A stretch of DNA of 64,000 nt, from positions 558,001 through 622,000 of the forward strand of contig NZ_CAAHFG010000001.1 of the NCBI RefSeq assembly GCF_900890425.1. The letters are read 5' to 3'. Shown one piece after another: positions 19,332 to 29,432 of the stretch. Every line of letters begins with the position of its first letter. Position 1 is the stretch's first letter. The stretch is from Pontiella desulfatans. Lineage in GTDB: Bacteria > Verrucomicrobiota > Kiritimatiellia > Kiritimatiellales > Pontiellaceae. Under the pieces are notes generated by a model that was not told the DNA's origin, did not search any database, and saw only the letters and a list, made by a program, of their open reading frames with translations. Made by a program: the position numbers and the translations under genes.

Positions 19332-20873
19332 ATGGTTTTCAAATGGGGCGTCGTTGCCTTTGTACTGGGTGCGGGGGTGGCCGGGCCTCGGGCCGAAGTG
19401 GTGCTGCCGAATCTATTCAGCAACCACATGGTGCTGCAGCGCAATCTGCCCAATCCAGTCTGGGGCAAGGCCGATCCCGGTGAAAGGGTGACGGTGGAAT
19501 TCGCCGGGCAGAAATACGAAACGGTTGCCGATGCACAAGGCGACTGGCGCATAAAGCTGAGCGCCATGCCCGCGAATGCTAAGCCGCAGATTCTTCGGGT
19601 TTCAAGTGTCCAGTCTCAAGTGTCCATCACCGACGTCCTCGTCGGCGAGGTGTGGATGTGCTCCGGACAATCCAATATGGGGTGGGCGATCGACAACATC
19701 AACGATGCCGACATGGAGGTGGCTACGGCCGACTATCCGCATATCCGGTTGCTGCAGGTTCCGCATGTCGGGACGCAGGAGCCGCAGTTCAACATCGACG
19801 CCCAATGGAAGCTCTGCACGCCGGAGAACGTGAAGGGTTTTACCGCGCCGGGCTATCTGTTCGGGCGGCAGCTGCACACGGTGCTGAAGGTGCCGGTCGG
19901 GCTGATCTACAACGCCTGGGGCGGTTCCGATCTGGAGGCGTGGCTGCCGCGTAAGGTGCTCGAAGAGGCCGGACAGGATGAATACCTGGCCGAATGGGAT
20001 GAATATCTTTCAACGTATACCGACGCGACGCTGGCGAACGATGCGGTGGAATATGAAAAGTGGCTCGCCGCCGGGAAGCCGGGGGCGAAGCGTTGGCCGC
20101 CGGTGGATGTCCGCACGGCGCAGAAGCGCCCGGCCAACATCTACAACGGCAAGCTGCATCCGACCATCGGCTACGGCATGAAGGGCGTCATCTGGTGCCA
20201 GGGCGAGAGCAACATTGGCCGCGCCTATGAATACCGTGCACTCTTCCCGCTGCTGATCAACTCCTGGCGTGAATGGTGGGGACAGGGCGACTTTCCGTTT
20301 TACTGGATTCAGCTGGCCGACCACAACGACGAGAAGCCGGAGCCGGGCGAGAGCTACTGGGCCGAGCTGCGCGAGGCACAGACGATGGCGCTGCAGCTTC
20401 CAAACACTGGAGAAGCCGTGGTGATCGATCTCGGCGAAGCGCGCGACATCCACTACCGCAACAAGCAGACGACTGCGGCGCGCCTTGTCCGCCACGCGCT
20501 GGCCAAGGACTATGGCTACAAGATCGCCACCGAGAGTCCGCGTTTCCAATCCATGGAAATCGAGGGGAGCAAAGCGGTTTTAACATTCGACCACGTCGCC
20601 ACGCACCTCTATGCCTTCGATGTTCCCGAGGTGAAGGGCTTTGCCATAGCCGGTGCGGATAAAACGTTTGTTTGGGCCGAAGCAAGGATGGTTGGAAAAA
20701 ACACGGTCGAGGTCTGGTCGGAAAAAGTTCCGGAACCGGTGGCGGTGCGCTATGGCTGGGCGGACAATCCGGTGGTCAATCTCTACGACCGCAACAGCCT
20801 GCCGGTCACCCCGTTCCGCACCGACGACTGGCCGGTGGGAACCATGGGTAAAAAGACACTCTATAGAAGGTGA
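19332..20873 (+). CDS. Secreted sialate O-acetylesterase-like (SGNH) esterase
   Basis: 513 residues. The ATG at 19332 has AGGA eight bases upstream; ATG 19323 is an alternative three codons earlier. Signal peptide MVFKWGVVAFVLGAGVAGPRA. The mature protein opens EVVLPNLFSNHMVLQRNLPNPVWG, the typical start of the 9-O-acetylesterase family. GEVWMCSGQSNMGW carries the catalytic Ser; GVIWCQGESNIGRA and FYWIQLADH are later SGNH blocks, and the family's catalytic His is probably in EARDIHY (about residue 375). It probably removes acetyl groups from the glycan treated by the neighbouring sulfatases and fucosidase. Confidence 0.87.
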   Translation: MVFKWGVVAFVLGAGVAGPRAEVVLPNLFSNHMVLQRNLPNPVWGKADPGERVTVEFAGQKYETVADAQGDWRIKLSAMPANAKPQILRVSSVQSQVSITDVLVGEVWMCSGQSNMGWAIDNINDADMEVATADYPHIRLLQVPHVGTQEPQFNIDAQWKLCTPENVKGFTAPGYLFGRQLHTVLKVPVGLIYNAWGGSDLEAWLPRKVLEEAGQDEYLAEWDEYLSTYTDATLANDAVEYEKWLAAGKPGAKRWPPVDVRTAQKRPANIYNGKLHPTIGYGMKGVIWCQGESNIGRAYEYRALFPLLINSWREWWGQGDFPFYWIQLADHNDEKPEPGESYWAELREAQTMALQLPNTGEAVVIDLGEARDIHYRNKQTTAARLVRHALAKDYGYKIATESPRFQSMEIEGSKAVLTFDHVATHLYAFDVPEVKGFAIAGADKTFVWAEARMVGKNTVEVWSEKVPEPVAVRYGWADNPVVNLYDRNSLPVTPFRTDDWPVGTMGKKTLYRR

Positions 20874-20932
20874 GTATATAAATCTGAAATCCGCATGAGG
20901 AATATCATGCTCGAACATTTGGAGAAAAAATC

Positions 20933-22348
20933 ATGAAATGGATTGTTGCGGCGCTGGCAGTTTTCATTGGGTGTGCGGGGTATGCATCGGACATCAGGCA
21001 GCCTAACATCGTCATGGTGATGGTGGACGACCTGGGGCTGTACGACCTCAACTGCTACGGCTACAAGGCGGTTGACACGCCGAACGCGAACAAGCTGGCG
21101 GAGGAGGGGATGTTCTTCAGCAATGCCTATGCCGGATCGACGGTGTGCACGCCATCGCGCGCAGCGGTGATCAGCGGGCAGGCGCCTGCGCGCCTGCACC
21201 TGACCAACCATATTTCGAATCAGCACTTCGCGCCCGAGAATCCCATTCTGCTCAACGCGCCTGAGGTGACGGCGCTTCCGCCGGAAACCGTCACCTTTGC
21301 CGAGAAGCTGCGCGACAACGGCTACTCCTGCGGCTTTTTTGGCAAGTGGCATTTGTCGCGCCAGAAGCCCGACGCCAGCAACCGGGTGGTCGACGAACGC
21401 ACCCAGCCGGATAACCAGGGGTTTGAAAACAACGTCGGCGGCAATGGCAATGGCGGCCCGCCCGGCGGATGGTTTTCGCCGTATAAAAACCCCTACCTCC
21501 CGAACGGCCCCGAAGGCGAATACCTGCCCGAGCGTCTCGCCAATGAAGCGGTGGCCTACATGGAAGCCAACAAGGACAAGCCCTTCCTGATCGCGATGTG
21601 GAACTATACCGTCCATTCACCGATCGAAACCACGCAGGAACTGACCGATAAATACAAGGCCCGCAAGCAGGCGGGCGCGAAGGTCGGCAATCCGGTCTAT
21701 GCCGGCATGGTCGAGGCGGCCGACAACGTGCTCGGTCGCCTGCTGCAAAAAATCGATGAGCTCGGACTGCGGGACAACACGCTCGTGATGCTGACTTCCG
21801 ACAACGGCGGCTTTAATTACGGGGTCACCGACCATCCCCCGCTGCGCGGGACAAAGAGCTGGCTTTTTGAGGGCGGCCTGCGCATTCCGCTCATCGTGCG
21901 CTGGCCGGGAAAGGTTAAGCCGGGGAGCGTCAGCGAGGAGCGCGTAACGCACCTCGACTTTTTCCCGACCTTCATGGAGGCGGCCGGCATTGCGGTCGGG
22001 CCGGATCAGATCCTCGACGGCGAGAGCATGGTTCCTGTTCTGGCCGGCACGGGCGGCATGCAGCGCGACGCCGTCTACTTCCACTACCCGAACTATGCCT
22101 GGCATGCGAAGAACCGGCTCGGCGGCGCGATCATTCAAGGGGATTTCAAGTTGCTCAACTGGTATGACGACGACTCGGTCGAGCTCTATAACCTGAAAAA
22201 TGATCCGAGTGAAAAACAGGATCTCGCCGCGCGAAACCCCGAGCTGGCCGAGCGTCTGAAGCGCAAATTTAAAAAATGGCTGAAGGATGTGGATGCCAAC
22301 ATGCCGGTAGAAAATCCGGAGCATCGGGATGCGGGAGAACGTTCGTGA
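20933..22348 (+). CDS. Secreted S1-family sulfatase
   Basis: 471 residues. Signal peptide to about residue 19, metal site [17 protein letters not shown], active-site [13 protein letters not shown] with C72 as the formylglycine precursor, lysine/histidine block [10 protein letters not shown] and [12 protein letters not shown]. The C-terminus has the usual [21 protein letters not shown] box precedes the ATG. The stop codon overlaps the GTG start of the fucosidase (GTGA), so the two are translationally coupled. Compared with 17505-19136 it belongs to a different S1 subgroup. Confidence 0.93.
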   Translation: MKWIVAALAVFIGCAGYASDIRQPNIVMVMVDDLGLYDLNCYGYKAVDTPNANKLAEEGMFFSNAYAGSTVCTPSRAAVISGQAPARLHLTNHISNQHFAPENPILLNAPEVTALPPETVTFAEKLRDNGYSCGFFGKWHLSRQKPDASNRVVDERTQPDNQGFENNVGGNGNGGPPGGWFSPYKNPYLPNGPEGEYLPERLANEAVAYMEANKDKPFLIAMWNYTVHSPIETTQELTDKYKARKQAGAKVGNPVYAGMVEAADNVLGRLLQKIDELGLRDNTLVMLTSDNGGFNYGVTDHPPLRGTKSWLFEGGLRIPLIVRWPGKVKPGSVSEERVTHLDFFPTFMEAAGIAVGPDQILDGESMVPVLAGTGGMQRDAVYFHYPNYAWHAKNRLGGAIIQGDFKLLNWYDDDSVELYNLKNDPSEKQDLAARNPELAERLKRKFKKWLKDVDANMPVENPEHRDAGERS

Positions 22349-23826
22349 AAAAAGCATTTGCCATCGGGGCCGGGGTACTGGCGGTCGGGAGTGCCGCCGC
22401 TGCATTTGAGGCAAACTTCCAATCCCTGGATCAACATCAGGCACCGGAGTGGTTTAAGGATGCCAAGTTCGGGATCTATACCCACTGGACGCCGACCACG
22501 ATGGGAAATGAGATCGCCGGCGTCGGGTGGTATCCCTTCTTCATGTATGCGGATGTCTCGATCGAGCGAAGCAGTGGAGAGGGCAAACGGCAGGGGGAGC
22601 CGACGGAAGTCAACACCGGCCCGCACTGGGCCTATACCGAGCATGTTAAAAAATACGGCGATCCCTCCGCGTTCGGTTGGAAAGATCTGCTGAAAACCTT
22701 TCAGCCGAAATCGTTCGATGCGGCGGAATGGGCGGAGCTGTTTCAGGAAGCCGGGGCCCGCTTTGCCGGGCCGGTGGCGATTCATCACGATGGCTATGCG
22801 ATGTGGGACAGCCAGGTGACGCGGTGGTGCGCGCAGCAGCAGGCCGGCTTTGATCCGTCGAATCAACTTGAACGTGAAATCCGCAGGCGCGGCATGAAAT
22901 ATATCGCCTCGTTCCACCACAGCCATACCTGGCGCTATTTTCTGCCGTCCTACCGCCACGACGGTGCGGATCCGGAATTTGTGGATCTCTATTTTGAACC
23001 GCATCAATACGGCGATCCGTTGTCGCCGCGTTTCAAGAAATGGTGGCGCGGTCTGCTGGATGAATACATCGAAAAATACAGCCCGGACATGATCTGGCTG
23101 GACATGGGCACGCGCGATATTCCGGATGACATGATGTATTCCTTTCTGGCCGATTACTACAACCACGGTCTGAGCGAAGAGAAGGAAGTGGCGACGACGG
23201 TCAAAAGCTATTCGCCGTATCTGCCCGGCGCGATCGTCGACTACGAGAAAGGCCGGGTAAAGGATCTGCAGGAAAAACCCTGGTTGACGGATGATACCGT
23301 TGCGCCGGGTTGGTTCCATTCGGGCCGACCGGGCGTGAAGACCGCCAACGATGTCATCGATATTCTCGCGGACATTGTCAGCAAGAACGGATGCCTGCTG
23401 CTGAATGTCGGCCCGACGTCGGATGGCGTGATCCCCGAGGAAGAGAAACAGATTCTGCGCACGGTTGGTACCTGGTTGAAGGTCAACGGTGAAGCGATAT
23501 ACGGCACCCGTCCATGGCATACGGCAGGCGAAGGCCCCACCGTTATCAAGGAATCGAAGGGCTTTCTGAAAAACCTGCACTATACCGCCGAAGATATCCG
23601 CTACACCCGCACGAAAGATAACCGGACGGTTTATGCCATCGTTTTGGACAAGCCGGAGGGGTCTCTGTTGATGAAGGTGGTGCGCGGTACAGACGCAATA
23701 AAAACCGTTTCGCTACTCGGTTATGACGGCGGGATCAAATGGGTGCAGGAAGCCGACGGACTGCGTGTGAGCATTCCGCAAAGCATAACGCCAGCCCATG
23801 CATATGTTTTTAAATTAAACCCATAG
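22345..23826 (+). CDS. GH29 alpha-L-fucosidase, secreted
   Basis: 493 residues from a GTG start at 22345 (GGGAG box upstream; GTGA overlap with the sulfatase stop). Signal peptide [21 protein letters not shown]29 landmarks in order: [52 protein letters not shown] (nucleophile Asp region), [17 protein letters not shown]. Retaining enzymes of this family release terminal alpha-L-fucose. With two adjacent sulfatases this fits attack on a sulfated, fucose-containing glycan such as fucoidan (inference). Confidence 0.92.
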   Translation: MKKAFAIGAGVLAVGSAAAAFEANFQSLDQHQAPEWFKDAKFGIYTHWTPTTMGNEIAGVGWYPFFMYADVSIERSSGEGKRQGEPTEVNTGPHWAYTEHVKKYGDPSAFGWKDLLKTFQPKSFDAAEWAELFQEAGARFAGPVAIHHDGYAMWDSQVTRWCAQQQAGFDPSNQLEREIRRRGMKYIASFHHSHTWRYFLPSYRHDGADPEFVDLYFEPHQYGDPLSPRFKKWWRGLLDEYIEKYSPDMIWLDMGTRDIPDDMMYSFLADYYNHGLSEEKEVATTVKSYSPYLPGAIVDYEKGRVKDLQEKPWLTDDTVAPGWFHSGRPGVKTANDVIDILADIVSKNGCLLLNVGPTSDGVIPEEEKQILRTVGTWLKVNGEAIYGTRPWHTAGEGPTVIKESKGFLKNLHYTAEDIRYTRTKDNRTVYAIVLDKPEGSLLMKVVRGTDAIKTVSLLGYDGGIKWVQEADGLRVSIPQSITPAHAYVFKLNP

Positions 23827-23835
23827 GCCGCACGC

Positions 23836-25050
23836 ATGATGAAATGGAAATCAAACATAGTAATAGCCGGGGCCGTGCTCTTGTCCTGTTGGTCAGCGGC
23901 TTCAAAAGGAGAGCATGAAATGAGCGCGGAACTTCCTTCTGCTGTATATCTGAACATTAAGGATTTCGGGGCCAAGGGGGATGGCAAGAGCGATGACACC
24001 CCCGCATTGCTGAAAGCAATGGAGCAGGCAACGTCCGGGAATGGAACCATCTGGTTCCCGACTGGCACCTACTGCATCCACCCGGTCAAGGTTCCTTCGC
24101 ATATTGCGCTGCGGGGCGACTCCAACTGGGGCTATGAAAACAAGGGAAAGAAGGATCCGGACTTCGAGGGACGCACGACGCTCAAGGCGCTCTCCGGCAA
24201 CGCCCGGGCCTTGCTTGATTGCCACGATACGCGCGGAACGCGCATCATCGGCCTGACCTTGGATGGAAATAAGCAGGGCGAATCGATGCATGGCATCTAT
24301 GCCCGCCATACCGGGTGCGAGCTGCACCTGGTGGTTGAGGATTGCCGGATCAACCATTTCACCGGTTCCGGCATTCGGCTGGAGAAGGCCTGGGTGTTCG
24401 CCGTCCGCCGCTGCCTGGTCATGTGGAACGGCGAACACGGGATCGACTGCACCGGCGGATATGACGGTTGGGTGATGGATACCATGCTGACGGCCAATGC
24501 CGGCGCCGGTTTTTATGCTGGAGGCGAGGCGCCGAAAGGCATGGAGGAAAAAGAAAAGAAGGCCATCGGGTTTTTTGGAAGCGCATCGGTGATGCTGACG
24601 GCCAACCGGATCGAGTGGAACCGCGCGGGCGGCATTGTTCTGAATAAATCAAACTCCATGCAGATCAACGGGTGTTCGATCGACCATAATTTCGGCCCCG
24701 GAATCATGATGATCGATTCGACGGCCAACACCATTACCGGATCCAAGATCCGCACCAACGGAGTGGATTGCGAGGGCGAATTGAGCTGCCAGATTCATCT
24801 GGAAGACTGCAAGGGCACCGTCGTTACCGGCAACACCTTGTGGGGGTGGTTCGACCGTGGGGAGCATGACTACAAGGATGCCGACCCGCTATACGGGATC
24901 ATCGTCAAAAACCTGACCGGCTGCGTGGTTGCGCAGAACGCCATGTTTGAAAGTTCCAGTATCGAAGGCATTCGCGACCACGGCGGACACGAATCGACCG
25001 TTTTCGAAAACAACACCTACGTGAAGCCGAACATCCGGATAAAAAAATAA
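23836..25050 (+). CDS. Right-handed beta-helix lipoprotein (pectate lyase_3-like)
   Basis: 404 residues. The N-terminus MMKWKSNIVIAGAVLLSCWS ends in an LLSC lipobox, so it is probably lipid-anchored. Then VYLNIKDFGAKGDGKSDDTP, the hallmark start of Pectate_lyase_3/GH28-type helices, and about eight parallel-beta-helix turns (for example CRINHFTGSGIRLEKAWVFA, NRIEWNRAGGIVLNKSNS, CSIDHNFGPGIMMIDST, NTLWGW). The catalytic class (lyase, hydrolase or epimerase) cannot be told from these motifs. It ends the plus-strand glycan block and converges with the next gene, 14 bases away. Confidence 0.78.
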   Translation: MMKWKSNIVIAGAVLLSCWSAASKGEHEMSAELPSAVYLNIKDFGAKGDGKSDDTPALLKAMEQATSGNGTIWFPTGTYCIHPVKVPSHIALRGDSNWGYENKGKKDPDFEGRTTLKALSGNARALLDCHDTRGTRIIGLTLDGNKQGESMHGIYARHTGCELHLVVEDCRINHFTGSGIRLEKAWVFAVRRCLVMWNGEHGIDCTGGYDGWVMDTMLTANAGAGFYAGGEAPKGMEEKEKKAIGFFGSASVMLTANRIEWNRAGGIVLNKSNSMQINGCSIDHNFGPGIMMIDSTANTITGSKIRTNGVDCEGELSCQIHLEDCKGTVVTGNTLWGWFDRGEHDYKDADPLYGIIVKNLTGCVVAQNAMFESSSIEGIRDHGGHESTVFENNTYVKPNIRIKK

Positions 25051-25064
25051 GGCTCAAGTCCTGT

Positions 25065-26915
25065 TTAGAATGGAGCTGAATAAACTTCCAAGACCACGGT
25101 GCTCACCCGTCCGCCATCATCGGGGAAGGTGAGGTTGATTTCGTTGTCTGTCCGAATCAGGCCGGCGGGCAGGGGAACCGGCATGGCTCCAAAGAACCCG
25201 CCTTTCCGGTTGGCCTGATCGGAGCCCATCCAATCATTGGGAAACTCAACGGGTTGTCCGTTAATGGTCAGCCGGGGTGTTTTGCTTAAGTCGTGTTCGC
25301 GGGCGAGCCCAATGCGCAGGGTGCCCGTCGAGGATTCATTTGCATTCACGCCGTTAATATGGAAGGAAATATTCTGATCCGCGACAATCGGCTGAAGATA
25401 GGAGGAACTGTAGTAGATTGTTGTCTTCACCGAGCGCTGAGGAACCAGCGGCGCGGAATAGGTCACATGCAACACAATGGTTTCGTGCGGTTGCATCACC
25501 AAATGGCTCGGGAGTGATGCGACTTTTTTGTTGGTGTACAATACGGCCTGTTGTTTCGGAATATACATGCGTTTGAGTTCGACGGATTTTATTTCCGGAA
25601 GTCCATCAGGTAGCTGGATAGAAACGTCACGCTGTTTATCTTCAAAGTTGTTCAGACAGATAAAGGCATCAGCTCCGTCGGCGAAAGCGAAGGCCGAGAT
25701 GTCGGGATCGCTTGAACCGGTGTGTACCCGCTGCCCCTTGACGTCGCGCCACAGGCGATAGAACTCCATTTTTTCGGTTTCCAGAAAGCGGGTCGGTTTG
25801 CCGTCCACCATACTTTCAGGATCCGGCCGCCAGAGATCGGCGGAGAAGGGTTGTCCCTGGTTCTTCGGGTTATTGTAATACCACGGGCTTTTGGTGGTGA
25901 TGAATGGCACCGCAATCAACAGGCGGTCCTGGCGGCCGAGCAGGGAGAATAGAAAATGATTATATGAATTCAACTCGGCCGAAGCACGGGCCGGGGAATA
26001 GGTGTCGCCCTCAGGCCAACCGGATGAAACATCGCCGTATTCGCTGATGGCAAAGGGTTTCGGTTTTCCCCATTTCATGGACCCATAGGTTTCGACCAGA
26101 TCCATCAGCGCCTCAACCCGGCTGCCGCTGCGCCGGCTGCCGGCCTGCTGCGTGTGCGTTGCATCCATAAATAAAAAGTCGATGGCATCGATGTGCGGCC
26201 CGGCCACATCCATAAACATTTTCATGCGCGATTCCCAATGGCCGAAATCCCAGAAATGCATCATTGGCCATGCGCTGGTATAGCCGATCACTTGCGTCGA
26301 AAGCCCGCGTCGGTCGATCTCCTTCCCGATCTCGGCAATCACCTCAGTCATGCGGGCCCGAACGGCGGCCTGATCTTCGCCGTATCTCCCGGCGGCCACA
26401 AAGGGAATCGATATGGGGGAATAAAAGTCGGGCCGGAAATCATCCTCGTAATTGTATTCAAGAACATCGGACGCATACCGGGCCATTGCCGCTGGATCAT
26501 CCTCCATATTAAAGGTGGCCCGCGCCTCACTCGTTACAATGCGGCGGGGGGTGCGATAGGCGAATAGGGGATCGGCCTTGGCCCTGGCAATCACGCCCGG
26601 CGCGCGAGCCTTGATCGTTTCCGTATCCGGATATGGCGTTCCCATTTGATGTCCGCTGAATGGTCCATCGAACGCGCGCCCGAATCCGACATGCAGCGCT
26701 TTCAGCTGCTCCAGATCCGCCTCGGTCAAGGCTCCGCCGGTATAGCTGCTGTGCACATTGAAGAACTTGCTGCGGTCCAGCTCCGATGAGTCGCCAAGCA
26801 CCTGTTCGTCCAACAGATGAACCGTCACCGTTACCGGCGGCCCAGTCCCACGACTACTCAGCACAGACAAACAGGCGATTCCTATGATCGCCTTGATCAT
26901 CAAGTTAAGCTTCAT
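25065..26915 (-). CDS. GH86-like glycosidase (agarase/porphyranase type), secreted
   Basis: 616 residues. Signal peptide MKLNLMIKAIIGIACLSVLSS. The mature protein opens SKFFNVHSSYTGGALTEADL and contains FGRAFDGPFSG, YTSAWPMMHFWDFGHWESRM, IDAIDFLFMDA, FAISEYGDVSSGWP and LLIAVPFITTKSPWYYN, then a C-terminal beta-sandwich. The ISEYG block (likely nucleophile Glu) and the opening resemble GH86 beta-agarases and porphyranases; this assignment is from memory of the family pattern and should be treated as probable. The gene overlaps the upstream oxidoreductase by 11 bases, so they form an operon. Confidence 0.62.
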   Translation of the reverse strand: MKLNLMIKAIIGIACLSVLSSRGTGPPVTVTVHLLDEQVLGDSSELDRSKFFNVHSSYTGGALTEADLEQLKALHVGFGRAFDGPFSGHQMGTPYPDTETIKARAPGVIARAKADPLFAYRTPRRIVTSEARATFNMEDDPAAMARYASDVLEYNYEDDFRPDFYSPISIPFVAAGRYGEDQAAVRARMTEVIAEIGKEIDRRGLSTQVIGYTSAWPMMHFWDFGHWESRMKMFMDVAGPHIDAIDFLFMDATHTQQAGSRRSGSRVEALMDLVETYGSMKWGKPKPFAISEYGDVSSGWPEGDTYSPARASAELNSYNHFLFSLLGRQDRLLIAVPFITTKSPWYYNNPKNQGQPFSADLWRPDPESMVDGKPTRFLETEKMEFYRLWRDVKGQRVHTGSSDPDISAFAFADGADAFICLNNFEDKQRDVSIQLPDGLPEIKSVELKRMYIPKQQAVLYTNKKVASLPSHLVMQPHETIVLHVTYSAPLVPQRSVKTTIYYSSSYLQPIVADQNISFHINGVNANESSTGTLRIGLAREHDLSKTPRLTINGQPVEFPNDWMGSDQANRKGGFFGAMPVPLPAGLIRTDNEINLTFPDDGGRVSTVVLEVYSAPF

Positions 26916-28212
26916 AGTCTCGCCGCGCCCCTTTCATCCATTCGGACGGAACGTCGGAAGTAAACATTAACCCCTTTGGGTCCCAACCGATTTCTTGCTG
27001 GTGTCGGTAGGAGAGATTCATCAGATGGCAGCAGATGGCGGAACGCGCCCCCGCTTCCACCGGAACCATCGGCTGTGTGCCGTTGACGATGGCATCGAGG
27101 AAGTTCTGGGTGTGACCGCCTTTTTTCTGTTGCGGGAAACGGATTTTCGCATGCTCCAAATATTCGCGTTCGGTCAGCACCACTTCGCGGGCCAGCGATC
27201 CATCGGACGGTTCCAGAAATTTATGAACAACCTTTCCGTCGATCTCGAACTGGAATTGTCCGCGGCTGGCCTGAATGCGGCCGTTTTCGCAGATGAAGTC
27301 CACCATGAATCCTTTTTCGCGAGTGACCTCAAGTCCTCCTTGATAAACCAGTTTGGCCCCGTAATCATTTCCGCCACCTTCCGGCGGCAACGCTTTGATT
27401 GGACCGGACTTATCCATGCCCAATGCCATCTGAATAATATCGAGATGGTGCGCACCCATGTCACAGATGCCCCCGCCACCGTATTCAATGGTCTGACGCC
27501 AGCCCATAGGGAATTTTTCATGGACACCACGCGGGCTCAGTTGTGAATTATAGTGATTCAATGGAGCAGGCCCGCACCACATGTTCCAGTCCAGCCCCGG
27601 CTCCATCTCTTCTTCCGGCAAATCAAACGGACGCCCCGGCCCCCAGAAATCGGATTTGATGCTGAGCACCTTTCCTGCAATTTCATTGCGTGCCAGCTCG
27701 GCCGCCACGCGGAATTCCTGCATGCCACGCTGCTGCGATCCGGTCTGCAGCACGACCCCGGCCTTCTGAACCTCTTCCATCACCCGGATCGATTCGTCGA
27801 TATCGTGGGTGAGCGGTTTTTCGCAGTAGATATGCTTACCCGCCCTTGCTGCATCGATCGTGATCTGAGCGTGCCAGTGATCGGGCGTGGCGATGCAGAC
27901 CGCATCAATATCATCGCGCGCCAATAGTTCACGATAGTCGTTATAGGCAGCGCACTCCTTGTTGCCATAGTTTTCATTCACACGAGCCTGCTCGGCTTCA
28001 CGGCGGGTTTTATCCACGTCGCACACCGCAACCAGCTTGGTCCGCGCCATCAGCCCGTTCACATGCCAGTACATCATGCGGCCCATGCCGATGCAACCCA
28101 CCCGCAGTTCTTCAATCGCCGTTGCCTTGGGTGCACCAATGCTGAACAGCGGAAGCGAAACCCCTGCTGCACCTGAAACCTTAATAAACGCTCTCTTATT
28201 CATGATGTTCAT
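26905..28212 (-). CDS. Gfo/Idh/MocA-family oxidoreductase with secretion leader
   Basis: 435 residues. Leader NKRAFIKVSGAAGVSLPLFSIGA; Rossmann motif LRVGCIGMGRMMYWHV; LVAVCDVD; ATPDHWHAQITIDAARAGKH and YCEKPLTHD (Lys of the EKP motif). The C-terminal part has the conserved substrate-domain pattern EYGGGGICDMGAHHLDIIQM. A start three codons later (28203) is possible. It overlaps the GH86-like gene, which suggests that both act on the same glycan. An NAD(P)-dependent sugar oxidation is the family role; the substrate is unknown. Confidence 0.85.
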   Translation of the reverse strand: MNIMNKRAFIKVSGAAGVSLPLFSIGAPKATAIEELRVGCIGMGRMMYWHVNGLMARTKLVAVCDVDKTRREAEQARVNENYGNKECAAYNDYRELLARDDIDAVCIATPDHWHAQITIDAARAGKHIYCEKPLTHDIDESIRVMEEVQKAGVVLQTGSQQRGMQEFRVAAELARNEIAGKVLSIKSDFWGPGRPFDLPEEEMEPGLDWNMWCGPAPLNHYNSQLSPRGVHEKFPMGWRQTIEYGGGGICDMGAHHLDIIQMALGMDKSGPIKALPPEGGGNDYGAKLVYQGGLEVTREKGFMVDFICENGRIQASRGQFQFEIDGKVVHKFLEPSDGSLAREVVLTEREYLEHAKIRFPQQKKGGHTQNFLDAIVNGTQPMVPVEAGARSAICCHLMNLSYRHQQEIGWDPKGLMFTSDVPSEWMKGARRDYEA

Positions 28213-28262
28213 GTTCTCATTCGAGGTTGGGTTTTAGAAGACTAAAGTTCAAGGGCTAGAAA

Positions 28263-29318
28263 TTAGATCCTGCGCGCGGCGTAGAGCGCCAGGATATTTT
28301 CCACCGGGACATCCCCTTCGAAATCCTGGCTCGGGCCGAGGATGTAGCCGCCGTTTTTGTTGAGCGTTTCGATGAAGCGTTCGGCTTCGGCGGTCACTGC
28401 GGCAGGGGTGCCGTGCGGCAGCAGATCCTGCGTGTCGATGCCGCCGTGGAAGCAGAGTTGGTCGCCGAAGTCGGCCTTCAACCCTTCGGGTTCCATGCCG
28501 GCGACCTTCTGAATGGGATCGAGCCCGTCTACACCGCAGTCGATTAAATTTCCAATGATTGGACGAACCGCGCCGCAGGAGTGTTGCAGATAGAAGGCGC
28601 CGTGCCGATGTGCGAGGTCGGCCAAACGTTTGGTGTTCTTTGCGAAGAACTGATTCCACATGTCGTTGCTGAAGAGCATGCCGTTCTGGGTGCCGTAGTC
28701 GTCGCAGACGCAGAGGATATCGATCCGTCCGTCGGCGGCCTCAAACATGCGGCCATAGTATTCCAGTTCAAATTCCACCATCTTGTCGAAGAGGTGCTGG
28801 GCATATTCCGGTTCCGTGGCCATATCGATGTAGAGCTTCTCCGCATCCACCAGATTGGTGACAAACTGATAGACACCCGGCCAGCCGATGCGTAGCGCGC
28901 GGTTTTCATGCTTTCCGCATTCTCGGGCCACGGCTTCATAGTCAAAATGATCCGGGTTCGGCCAGGTCCAGGCATCGAGCTGCTCAATGGTTTCGGTTTC
29001 CTGAAGGGGATAGTAGGTGGTGTGGGCATTATACTCAGCGCCGTTCCAATGCATGATATACCGATAACCGAATTCGTGGGTAAATTCATCGTGCCCGTCC
29101 GCGGTTTTCTGAACCGGAAGCTCCGGCCCGATATAGGGGGCCCATAGATTCCAGACATCAATATCCATTTTATCGTGAACCGCTTCATACGAATCCACCC
29201 CGAAATGCTTCATCAGTTTTCCGTAGGCCACATCGACGCCCTTCAAAAAACAGGGAACCCGGTCGGGCGTCTTGTGTTCAAATGCCGCGCGAACGCGTTC
29301 CTTAGATGTCATGCCCAT
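28263..29318 (-). CDS. UroD/MtaA-family methyltransferase-like protein
   Basis: 351 residues, cytoplasmic (no leader). Start MGMTSKERVRAAFEHKTPDRVPC with an AAAGGAG box is typical of the uroporphyrinogen decarboxylase / MtaA-CmuA superfamily. Conserved blocks are CDDYGTQNGMLFS, LQHSCGAVRPII (zinc-type His-x-Cys), CGVDGLDPIQ, CFHGGIDTQDLLPHGTP and GGYILGPSQDF. Such paralogues in glycan-degrading PVC bacteria lie beside sugar genes and are unlikely to be haem enzymes; a corrinoid-linked methyl transfer is possible (inference). It sits upstream of the oxidoreductase and GH86-like genes and divergent from an AraC regulator. Confidence 0.8.
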   Translation of the reverse strand: MGMTSKERVRAAFEHKTPDRVPCFLKGVDVAYGKLMKHFGVDSYEAVHDKMDIDVWNLWAPYIGPELPVQKTADGHDEFTHEFGYRYIMHWNGAEYNAHTTYYPLQETETIEQLDAWTWPNPDHFDYEAVARECGKHENRALRIGWPGVYQFVTNLVDAEKLYIDMATEPEYAQHLFDKMVEFELEYYGRMFEAADGRIDILCVCDDYGTQNGMLFSNDMWNQFFAKNTKRLADLAHRHGAFYLQHSCGAVRPIIGNLIDCGVDGLDPIQKVAGMEPEGLKADFGDQLCFHGGIDTQDLLPHGTPAAVTAEAERFIETLNKNGGYILGPSQDFEGDVPVENILALYAARRI

Positions 29319-29337
29319 TATGGAACTCCTTTGGCCG

Positions 29338-29426
29338 GGTGGTATTTATATTATGTCAGATTGGTTATAGCGCTTATAATTCCCATGTAGAAGTTGATAT
29401 CCATTAATCAGGTGGTATTTATATTA
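29338..29426 (+). promoter_or_regulatory. Two identical 16-bp direct repeats between divergent genes
   Basis: GGTGGTATTTATATTA occurs at 29338-29353 and again at 29411-29426, 73 bases start to start (about seven helical turns), in the gap between the UroD-like gene and the AraC-type regulator. Same-face spaced direct repeats of this kind fit operator half-sites for the regulator encoded next door (inference). Confidence 0.55.
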
Positions 29427-29432
29427 ACTGAA

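Noticed and set aside
28263-29318. Annotation as hemE (uroporphyrinogen decarboxylase of haem synthesis)
   Set aside because: No other haem gene is near, the context is glycan metabolism, and the HSCG block fits the MtaA/CmuA-like branch better; a gene symbol is not justified.
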